NCBI GenBank assembly: GCA_021414165.1
Contig: JAIOPA010000207.1
Coordinates: 1 to 7,768 of the forward strand
From: Candidatus Eiseniibacteriota bacterium
GTDB lineage: Bacteria; Eisenbacteria; RBG-16-71-46
DNA length: 7,768 bases
Direction: 5' to 3'
The number at the start of each line of letters is the position of its first letter. Within the stretch, counting starts at the first letter, position 1. Below, piece by piece: positions 1-5,064 of this stretch. The notes below the pieces were generated by a model, which saw nothing but the letters and a program-made list of their open reading frames with translations, did no database searches and had not been told where the DNA came from. The position numbers and the translations under genes are program-made.

Positions 1-1
1 G

Positions 2-82
2 CTCGCGCTCTGCACGCGAGCAGAGGACGTGAAGGAAGCGGGTGCGCGTATCGCGCGGCACACGGCCGCCGCGCTGCGTTAG
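2..82 (+). CDS. C-terminal end of an unidentified plus-strand gene (partial)
   Basis: An open frame enters from the left edge and ends at TAG (80-82). It encodes about 26 residues, including AEDVKEAGARIARH and ending AAALR. Third codon positions are mostly G or C, as in the confirmed genes here. The helical, Arg/Ala-rich end resembles the last helix of fold-type I PLP aminotransferases, where such a tail often follows a beta strand; this is only an impression from a short piece. It stops 16 bp before the stop codon of the convergent lon-like gene and no terminator hairpin lies between them. It could instead be a chance open frame. Confidence 0.4.
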   Translation, partial: LALCTRAEDVKEAGARIARHTAAALR

Positions 83-98
83 GCGCGCCCCGTCCTCG

Positions 99-1874
99 CT
101 ACTCCTCTTCCTCCACCTCGATCTCGACCTCGACCTCTTCGGTCTCCTCGCCGTCCCCGGCGGCCTCCACCATGAATCCACCGTTCATGTTGGCGGGCAT
201 GATGATCGGCGAGAGCGCGTACTCGAACACCTCGTCCATGGTCTCGACGGCCATGAGTTCGAGCTTCTCGCGCACATCGAGCGGGATGTCGTCGACGTCC
301 TTGAGATTCGCGGCCGGGAACAACAGCGCGCGGAACCCGGCGCGATACGCGGCCAGCGCCTTCTCGCGCATGCCGCCCACGGGCAGCACATTGCCGCGCA
401 GGCTCACTTCGCCGGTCATGGCGATGTCGTGGTGAATGGCGCGGTCACTCAGCACGCTCGCGATCACCATGCCCACCGTGATACCGGCCGACGGGCCGTC
501 CTTGGGCACGCCCGCGGCGGGGAAGTGCACATGGATGTCGAAGCGACCAAAGGCATCGGCGGGGATGTCGAGTGACTGCGCGCGCGAACGCACGTATGAG
601 TGCGCCGCCTGCACGCTCTCCTTCATGACGTCGCCCAGTTGGCCGGTCAGCACCACGCGGCCCGCGCCCGGCATCTTGATGGCCTCGACCACGAGCACCT
701 CACCACCCGCCGCGGTCCAAGCCAGACCCATGGCCACGCCGACTTCATCTTCCTTGCCGACCATCTCGGGCTGGTACACGCGATGCCCCAGATAGTCCTC
801 GAGATGCGCAGACGTGATCGTGTGGCGCTTGGGATCGCCGGTCGCACGCGCACGTGCGACCTTGCGGCACAGCGTGGCGATCTGGCGCGACAGCGCGCGC
901 ACACCGGCCTCGAGCGTGTAGTGGCGCACGATGGCGCGCACGGTCTCATCGCCCAGCGCCAGGTCGCGCCCGCTCAAGCCATGCTCGGCCAGCTGTCGCG
1001 GCAGCAGGAAGCGGCGCGCGATCTCGAGCTTCTCGTCCTCCGAGTAGCCGGGCACCTCGATGACCTCGATGCGCTCCTGCAAAGCGTCGGGCACCAGCTC
1101 GAGCTGGTTCGCGCACATGATGACCACGGCATGCGACAGATCGATGGGCACGCCCAGATAGTGATCGGTGAACTGCGACGCGCTCTCGGGGTCGAGCAAC
1201 TCGAGCAGTACCTCGGCCACGCCATGACCGCCTTCGCCCACCAGGCGATCGACGCCATCGATGAGCAACACGGGATTGCGCACGCCGGCATTGCGCACCG
1301 CGCGCAGGATCTTGCCGGGCTGCGAGCCCGGTGCGTTGCGCGGATCACCCACGAGCTCGGCGGCATCCGACGTGCCGCTCACGTTGACGCGCGCGAACGG
1401 ACGGCCCAGCGCGCGCGCCACCTCGCTACCCAACGACGTCTTGCCGGTACCGTGCGGGCCCACGATGCACAGCGCAGGGCCGGGCAGGTCGCGCTTCAAG
1501 CGGCGCACCGCGAGGTACTCGAGGATGCGTTCTTTCGCCTTGGTGAGCCCCAGATGCTGCTGCTCGAGCTGCGCCTGCACGTGGCGCAGGTCGGCGTCCT
1601 CGTTGCTCGAGGTCTCCCACGGCGTGGTCCACAGCCACTGCAGATAGGCGCGCACCTGCGCGGCCTCGGGCGAGCCGGTGGGCAGGCGGCGCAGGCGGTC
1701 CATCTCGCGCTGGGCGCGGCGGGCCACCTCGGGCGGCAGCGTGCCGGTGTTGATCGGCGCGATGCCGCGGTCGGTCCCCGGACCGCTCGGCGTGGCGGGC
1801 GCTTCCAGCGCAGCCGTGGCGCGCAGCGTGCGGCGTCCGCTCTGCAGCGAGCGGGTACGGGACGGCCGAGCCAT
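99..1874 (-). CDS. lon: Lon-family AAA+ protease, lacking the N-terminal domain and with altered motor motifs
   Basis: Predicted 591-residue cytoplasmic protein. ATG at 1874-1872 is chosen because AAGGAGGG lies just upstream; the frame stays open to 2042, but that extension is Cys/Arg-rich and has no Lon similarity. Residues 1-45 are a basic, Ala/Pro-rich leader. Lon-like sequence begins at the helical linker (PEVARRAQREMDRLRRLP, 48-65), so the usual roughly 230-residue substrate-binding domain is absent (E. coli Lon has 784 residues). Walker A is GPHGTGKTS (139-147, Lys145). Walker B reads LLIDGVDR, with Gly207 replacing the catalytic Glu. The pore loop reads NAPGSQPG where Lon has TYIGSMPG. 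Sensor-1 Asn256, an Arg finger (Arg268) and sensor-2 Arg326 are present. The protease domain keeps Ser462 (DGPSAG) and Lys505 (GGMREK). The tail at 576-591 is Glu/Val-rich. Lon family membership is certain; whether it hydrolyses ATP and unfolds substrates normally is doubtful. It may be a paralogue of a canonical Lon elsewhere. Confidence 0.95.
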   Translation of the reverse strand: MARPSRTRSLQSGRRTLRATAALEAPATPSGPGTDRGIAPINTGTLPPEVARRAQREMDRLRRLPTGSPEAAQVRAYLQWLWTTPWETSSNEDADLRHVQAQLEQQHLGLTKAKERILEYLAVRRLKRDLPGPALCIVGPHGTGKTSLGSEVARALGRPFARVNVSGTSDAAELVGDPRNAPGSQPGKILRAVRNAGVRNPVLLIDGVDRLVGEGGHGVAEVLLELLDPESASQFTDHYLGVPIDLSHAVVIMCANQLELVPDALQERIEVIEVPGYSEDEKLEIARRFLLPRQLAEHGLSGRDLALGDETVRAIVRHYTLEAGVRALSRQIATLCRKVARARATGDPKRHTITSAHLEDYLGHRVYQPEMVGKEDEVGVAMGLAWTAAGGEVLVVEAIKMPGAGRVVLTGQLGDVMKESVQAAHSYVRSRAQSLDIPADAFGRFDIHVHFPAAGVPKDGPSAGITVGMVIASVLSDRAIHHDIAMTGEVSLRGNVLPVGGMREKALAAYRAGFRALLFPAANLKDVDDIPLDVREKLELMAVETMDEVFEYALSPIIMPANMNGGFMVEAAGDGEETEEVEVEIEVEEEE

Positions 1875-1877
1875 GTG

Positions 1878-1885
1878 CCCTCCTT
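1878..1885 (-). promoter_or_regulatory. Ribosome binding site of the lon-like gene
   Basis: On the minus strand AAGGAGGG precedes ATG (1874-1872); measured from AGGAGG the spacing is 4 nt. It is one of the two best Shine-Dalgarno matches in the window and fixes the start at 1874 rather than at the frame-open start at 2042. Confidence 0.85.
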
Positions 1886-2170
1886 GGCGTGGGGTGCGGG
1901 CCAGCATCGAGCGATCAGGAGGGGCACGCAGGACGGAATGCCCCACCCTTACTCTCTTGCAAGGTGTCGGCCGGAGGAGCCCTTCGCGTGCGCCATTCGT
2001 GCAAGCGCCAGTCGGCACGAGGGTTGCGCAACAGGCCTGCAAGAACCTGCGAGGGCCGGGGCGAAGCCCGTGTCAGCGCACGTGTTGCCGCGATGGGTGT
2101 GAGCCCGCGGGGCGGGCGTGCCGTTGCAGGATGCATGGTGCACGCGTGCATTGCGCACGGTCATGGCCAC
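1886..2170. other. Gene-free lon leader and upstream region with short perfect palindromes
   Basis: No coding frame with family similarity or convincing ribosome binding site is visible here on either strand; the long plus-strand frames crossing it are Arg/Ala/His-rich shadows. The stretch should hold the promoter of the minus-strand lon-like gene, but I could not pick a sigma-70 site with confidence. It contains three perfect palindromes: CTTGCAAG (1956-1963), GTTGCGCAAC (2023-2032) and TGCACGCGTGCA (2139-2150). I see no CIRCE-type (TTAGCACTC/GAGTGCTAA) or HAIR-type (CTTGAGT/ACTCAAG) heat-shock operator. Confidence 0.5.
2139..2150. promoter_or_regulatory. 12-bp perfect palindrome, candidate operator upstream of lon
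   Basis: TGCACGCGTGCA equals its own reverse complement. It lies about 265 bp upstream of the lon-like start and 37 bp beyond the terminator stem of the preceding transcript, so it sits in the space where a promoter or operator would be expected. The alternating TGC/GCA content in GC-rich DNA makes chance occurrence possible, so binding by a regulator is only a suggestion. Confidence 0.3.
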
Positions 2171-2173
2171 GCG

Positions 2174-2212
2174 CGCACAAAACGAAACCCCGCACCCTTG
2201 CGAGTGCGGGGT
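2174..2212 (-). terminator. Rho-independent terminator of the lamin-tail-domain gene
   Basis: A perfect 9-bp stem ACCCCGCAC/GTGCGGGGT (2187-2195 with 2204-2212) encloses an 8-nt loop. Read on the minus strand, the stem is followed directly by TTTCGTTTTGT, a U-rich tail in otherwise very GC-rich DNA. On the plus strand there is no T tract, so it acts for minus-strand transcription, about 85 nt after the stop codon at 2297-2299. Confidence 0.85.
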
Positions 2213-2223
2213 CTCGTCGCGAG

Positions 2224-2258
2224 CGAAGGTGATCGGCTGGCGAACCAGCGAACCTTCG
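2224..2258 (-). other. Two-part stem-loop in the 3' untranslated region of the lamin-tail-domain gene
   Basis: The outer stem CGAAGGT/ACCTTCG (2224-2230 with 2252-2258, 7 bp) surrounds an inner stem GCTGG/CCAGC (2236-2240 with 2245-2249, 5 bp). The loop reads TTCG on the minus strand. An asymmetric internal loop separates the stems. It lies between the stop codon at 2297 and the intrinsic terminator, so it would be part of the mRNA 3' end. Confidence 0.55.
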
Positions 2259-2270
2259 ACAGCGTGTGCA

Positions 2271-2286
2271 GCCGGGCGAGCCCGGC
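2271..2286 (-). other. Short GC hairpin just after the lamin-tail-domain stop codon
   Basis: A 6-bp perfect stem GCCGGG/CCCGGC (2271-2276 with 2281-2286) has a 4-nt loop, 10 nt past the stop codon. It is the first of three hairpins in a row in this 3' untranslated region. There is no U tract after it, so it is not a terminator by itself. Confidence 0.45.
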
Positions 2287-2296
2287 CGCGAGAGGC

Positions 2297-3040
2297 TTAC
2301 CGGTAGATCGACTTCACCGCGCCCCACGTCGACTTGCTGGTCGGCGTGACGAGGCACGAGGCGTTACGCGGCGACGCCGAGTTGCGCGGCACCGGGTTGG
2401 CGACGATCGTGAAGTCCGCCAGGTTGTTGTCCGTGTCCGTGACACCGGCGTTGTTACGCACCGCGCCCTGCGTGGACGACAGCGTGCCGACGTTCGTGCC
2501 TTCGGGGCAGTTGCCACCGCCGTACGAGACCTTGTCGACGATCGTGCCGACCGCCTCAGCGCCGCACGCCACGTTCGCATTGCCCGTGCCCGTCGAGAAC
2601 AGCGCGACCTTGCCGGTCGTGCCGCTCATCGAGAAGCCCGTGAGAGCCGTCGAGAAGTCCGCGGCGACCGGAAGCGCGACACCCGCCGTACCCGAGGCGC
2701 CAGCCTCGAGCAGCATGTACTGGCAGGGCTGGATCGTGGTGCCGACCGGGAACGTGAAGATGTTGCCCGCCGAGCTACCCCAGTTGCCGGCAGCCGAGCC
2801 GTACTGGAGCGTCCAACCACCGATGTTCACCGGCGTGTTGCCGTTGTTGTAGATCTCGACGTAGTCACGCAGGTACGTGCCCGTCGAGCCGCCGCCGCCG
2901 CCGTACACCTGGCTGATGCGGACCGCGTTTGCAGCAAAGGCCGAGCTCGCGACCGCGAGACAGGGTAAGAATGCGCAATTTGCAATGCTCAGGGCAAGCA
3001 CAGAATGACGGTCGGGCCATTTGTTCCACACCCGAAACAC
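2297..3040 (-). CDS. Secreted lamin-tail-domain (LTD) protein
   Basis: Predicted 247 residues. A Sec signal peptide (basic start, hydrophobic stretch about 13-34, likely cleavage near ASSAFA-AN at 36/37) sends it out of the cytoplasm. Residues about 40-220 follow the bacterial LTD pattern: VRISQVYGGGGGSTG, DYVEIYNNGNTPVNIGGWTL, PCQYMLLEAG, TTGKVALFS, VSYGGGNCPEG and DTDNNLADFTI...NPVPRNSASP. In larger proteins this immunoglobulin-fold domain accompanies secreted nucleases or phosphatases; here no enzyme domain follows, so a binding or surface role is inferred. Four cysteines remain in the mature part and could form disulfides. GTG at 3040-3038 gives the longest frame and a charged n-region but has no clear Shine-Dalgarno site; GTG at codons 4 and 14 are alternatives. 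It ends TWGAVKSIYR. It appears monocistronic, with its own terminator at 2174-2212. Confidence 0.88.
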   Translation of the reverse strand: MFRVWNKWPDRHSVLALSIANCAFLPCLAVASSAFAANAVRISQVYGGGGGSTGTYLRDYVEIYNNGNTPVNIGGWTLQYGSAAGNWGSSAGNIFTFPVGTTIQPCQYMLLEAGASGTAGVALPVAADFSTALTGFSMSGTTGKVALFSTGTGNANVACGAEAVGTIVDKVSYGGGNCPEGTNVGTLSSTQGAVRNNAGVTDTDNNLADFTIVANPVPRNSASPRNASCLVTPTSKSTWGAVKSIYR

Positions 3041-3090
3041 ACTTGCCCGAAAGGGTTTAGCTCTGGTTCACCCGACGGGGCAGGGGACGC

Positions 3091-3129
3091 GAAGTGGCTG
3101 CCCGGCATGGGCACGTACGCAACCACTTC
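3091..3129 (-). other. Imperfect stem-loop downstream of the TSUP transporter gene
   Basis: GAAGTGGCTGC (3091-3101) can pair with GCAACCACTTC (3119-3129) over 11 positions with one mismatch (a wobble pair in the minus-strand RNA). The loop has 17 nt; an alternative inner hairpin is TGCCC/GGGCA (3099-3103 with 3109-3113). It begins 25 nt past the transporter stop codon and before the start of the LTD gene. There is no U tract, so it may protect the 3' end or support factor-dependent termination; it also lies in the 5' region of the LTD gene. Confidence 0.45.
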
Positions 3130-3153
3130 CGGGGGCGATCCCGGCGATTCCGG

Positions 3154-3969
3154 CTACCCGCTGGCGCGCTTGGACTTGGCGCGGCTCACCCAGATCATGC
3201 GGGCCACGTTCGCCAGGATGAACACGGCGAAACCGCGGGCCAGACCGGCCTGCGGCAGGTGCTGGGCGGCCCACGAGGCGAGCGGTGAGCCGATCACGGC
3301 ACCCAGCGCCAGCCCGGGCAGGTGACGCCGCGACACGTTGCCCAACCGGTCGTGCTCGAACGCCCCGACCGGGGCGGTCACCAGGATCAGCGCCAGGCTG
3401 GTGCCCTGCGCCATCTGCTGTGACATGCCAAAGAGCAGTGTGAGCGCGGGCACGGCGATGATGCCGCCGCCCACGCCCATGTAGCCGGCCAGCAGGCCCA
3501 CGGCCGCGCCCACGCCCAGCGAGGCGGCCACGCCCACGGCCCCGGTGAGCGCATGCTCGGCCGATCCGCTGGGCGCCTTCCACAGGATGCGGGCCGCGAC
3601 CACGATGAGCAGCACCAAGAACGCACCGGTCAGCCGCTCGCGACTGGTGCGCGCCGCCAACCGTGCGCCCCAGCGTGCGGTGAACACGCTCGCCGCACTC
3701 ATGAGCAACGCGGGCAGCCACGCCACCTGCCCAGCCAGGCCATACACCACGAGCCCGGCAATGGCGGTGGCGCCAATGGCCGCCAGGCTGGTGCCGTGCG
3801 CCTGATGCTGCGACAAAGCCAGCATGCCGGTGAGCATGGGCACCAGGATGATGCCGCCACCCACGCCGAACAGTCCGCCCGCGAAGCCGGCGACGAAGCC
3901 CGCAAAAGCGGCGACCGCCCAGCCACCTTTCGGTGACGGGGCGGTCGAGGATGCGGCGGCCGACTTCAC
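3154..3969 (-). CDS. TauE/SafE (TSUP) family membrane transporter
   Basis: Predicted 271-residue inner-membrane protein with about eight hydrophobic segments. It shows the family's internal duplication: GLFGVGGGIILVP (about 32-44) with HGTSLAAI, and again YMGVGGGIIAVP (about 163-174) with QGTSLALI. TSUP proteins export or import sulfur-containing organic anions such as sulfite or sulfoacetate; the substrate here cannot be read from the sequence. The start chosen is GTG (3969-3967), whose first base is the last base of the carboxypeptidase stop codon (TAGTG), implying translational coupling. The frame is open further upstream, but that part overlaps the carboxypeptidase and is Arg/His-rich non-membrane sequence. 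The length is usual for the family. The C-terminus RAKSKRASG is basic, as expected for a cytoplasmic end. Confidence 0.9.
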   Translation of the reverse strand: MKSAAASSTAPSPKGGWAVAAFAGFVAGFAGGLFGVGGGIILVPMLTGMLALSQHQAHGTSLAAIGATAIAGLVVYGLAGQVAWLPALLMSAASVFTARWGARLAARTSRERLTGAFLVLLIVVAARILWKAPSGSAEHALTGAVGVAASLGVGAAVGLLAGYMGVGGGIIAVPALTLLFGMSQQMAQGTSLALILVTAPVGAFEHDRLGNVSRRHLPGLALGAVIGSPLASWAAQHLPQAGLARGFAVFILANVARMIWVSRAKSKRASG

Positions 3970-4895
3970 TACGGCTGCGACTGCGTGACCGGCGGGGCCT
4001 GCGCCTTCTGCAGCAACCGCACGGCATCGGCGAAACGCGTGGCGTTGGTGGGCGCGCCGAGCACCACCGCGATCAGGTCGCGGCCATCGGTGCGGACCCA
4101 CGTGGCGAAGCAATAACCCGCCTCGAGGATGAAGCCGGTCTTGCCACCCATGATCTCGTAGCGGCTGTAGAGCAAGCGGTTCGTGTTGTTGATCGCGTGC
4201 CAGCGGCGCGCCGTGCGGAACTCGTACGAGCGCGTGGTGGTGATCTGCTGGATCAACGGCTCGTTGGCGGCCGCGTGCAGCAGGCGCGCCACATCCGAGG
4301 CCGTGGACACGTTGTGCTCATCGAGGCCGGTGAACTCGGTGAAGCGCGAACCCGTGAGGCCCAGCTCCACGGCCTTGCGGTTCATGCGCGCGATGAAGTC
4401 CGAGCCCGGCAGGCCGGACTCGCGCGCGATGACGCGCGTGGCCACGTTGTCCGAGCACATGAGGCTCATGTGCAGCAGTTCGCCCAGCGGCACGTGCTCG
4501 CCGCGGCGCAGCTGCGTGTGGCCCGCGCCCGACAGTTCGGTCTGCGTGACCTCGACCTCGCGCGTGAGATCGGGCTTCTGCTCCAGGAACACCATGGCCG
4601 TCATGAGCTTGGTGAGGCTGGCGATGGGCACCGAGCGCGAGGAGTTCTTCTCGAACAGCACCTCGCCCGTGGTGGGATCGAGCAGGATGGCGTTGCGCGC
4701 GTACACACCGCCCGGGGGCGGCAGACGGCGGCGCGTGCGTCGGCGATGGCGCGTGGCCGCCGTCGAGGTACGGCCAGCCGTCGCGATCACCTCGGGCGGA
4801 CCCGCGATGACAGGAGTGGGCGCGCCTTCGGCCATCGTGGCCAATGACGCGAGTAGGGCGGCGGCAAGCAGCACGCCCGGAGCGCGGAACCGCAT
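3969..4895 (-). CDS. D-alanyl-D-alanine carboxypeptidase / endopeptidase, peptidase family S11
   Basis: Predicted 308-residue penicillin-binding-protein-type serine enzyme that trims peptidoglycan stem peptides outside the cytoplasmic membrane. A signal peptide covers residues 1 to about 24. The catalytic motifs are in order: SLTK (Ser93, Lys96), SDN (148-150) and KTG (252-254). Residues 63-295 form the S11 catalytic domain. There is no PBP5-type C-terminal beta domain or amphipathic anchor, so it is more like PBP7 (PbpG) or small S11 enzymes and may be periplasmic. A very basic tract (RHRRRTRRR, 49-57) lies between signal peptide and enzyme. ATG at 4895-4893 follows GAGGAGG with 7-nt spacing after AGGAGG. 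It is the first gene of an operon with the TSUP transporter. The exact activity, carboxypeptidase or endopeptidase, is not settled. Confidence 0.93.
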   Translation of the reverse strand: MRFRAPGVLLAAALLASLATMAEGAPTPVIAGPPEVIATAGRTSTAATRHRRRTRRRLPPPGGVYARNAILLDPTTGEVLFEKNSSRSVPIASLTKLMTAMVFLEQKPDLTREVEVTQTELSGAGHTQLRRGEHVPLGELLHMSLMCSDNVATRVIARESGLPGSDFIARMNRKAVELGLTGSRFTEFTGLDEHNVSTASDVARLLHAAANEPLIQQITTTRSYEFRTARRWHAINNTNRLLYSRYEIMGGKTGFILEAGYCFATWVRTDGRDLIAVVLGAPTNATRFADAVRLLQKAQAPPVTQSQP

Positions 4896-4902
4896 GGTGG
4901 AT

Positions 4903-4909
4903 CCTCCTC
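4903..4909 (-). promoter_or_regulatory. Ribosome binding site of the S11 carboxypeptidase gene
   Basis: The minus strand reads GAGGAGG, with 7 nt from AGGAGG to the ATG at 4895-4893. This is an optimal Shine-Dalgarno arrangement; it fixes the start and thereby the signal peptide. Confidence 0.85.
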
Positions 4910-4972
4910 GAATGAACTCCCGGTCGGGCCGGGTACCGAACCATCCTTGGTATCGGCAGATAGAGCGGGTGC

Positions 4973-5001
4973 AAGTTAGCTTCGTCCGTGCGGTGGGTCA
5001 A
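4973..5001 (-). promoter_or_regulatory. Candidate sigma-70-type promoter of the carboxypeptidase-transporter operon
   Basis: On the minus strand TTGACC (5001-4996, five of six consensus bases) is separated by exactly 17 bp from TAACTT (4978-4973, three of six). Transcription would start near 4966, leaving a leader of about 70 nt before the ATG. The -35 match and spacing are good and the -10 is weak. The location between the upstream stop codon (5065) and this gene supports it. Confidence 0.5.
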
Positions 5002-5006
5002 CGCGA

Positions 5007-5048
5007 GGGCTGTAATTGTGCAGCCCGGCGCATTGCAGAACGCAATGC
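5007..5048 (-). terminator. Two tandem hairpins after the DUF885-like gene, possible transcript end
   Basis: The stems are GGGCTG/CAGCCC (5007-5012 with 5021-5026, 8-nt loop) and GCATTGC/GCAATGC (5030-5036 with 5042-5048, 5-nt loop). Both are perfect and only 3 bp apart. They lie 16-58 nt past the stop codon at 5065 and just upstream of the -35 candidate at 5001. There is no U tract on either strand, so intrinsic termination is doubtful; they could instead protect the 3' end or serve as operators. Confidence 0.4.
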
Positions 5049-5064
5049 CTCGCGCGCTCCCGGA

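Noticed and set aside
1956..1963. Possible heat-shock element (sigma-32-like CTTGCAA with a GGGCATTC -10-like stretch) upstream of lon
   Set aside because: Spacing and the -10 match are poor, and sigma-32 promoters are not to be assumed in this lineage; kept only as a palindrome.
1875..2042. Upstream start for the lon-like gene at 2042
   Set aside because: The extra 56 residues are Cys/Arg-rich and unlike any Lon domain, while a strong Shine-Dalgarno site sits right before the ATG at 1874.
600..2102. A 500-codon open frame on the plus strand opposite the lon-like gene
   Set aside because: It lies antisense to a protein with clear Lon motifs. Its translation is Arg/Ala/His/Gln-rich with no recognisable domain, the usual effect of very GC-rich coding DNA.
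1889..2968. A 359-codon plus-strand open frame over the intergenic region and the LTD gene
   Set aside because: Arg/Ala/Asp-rich composition without motif or ribosome site, and it runs antisense to the LTD coding sequence and through a terminator.
3061..3150. Possible cyclic-di-GMP or other riboswitch in the leader of the LTD gene
   Set aside because: There is a stem-loop, but I could not match the conserved core bases of any known riboswitch class on either strand.
3970..4113. Longer N-terminus for the TSUP transporter starting at 4113
   Set aside because: It would overlap the carboxypeptidase gene by about 145 bp and adds an Arg/His-rich non-membrane stretch; GTG 3969 gives the normal family length and a typical TAGTG junction.
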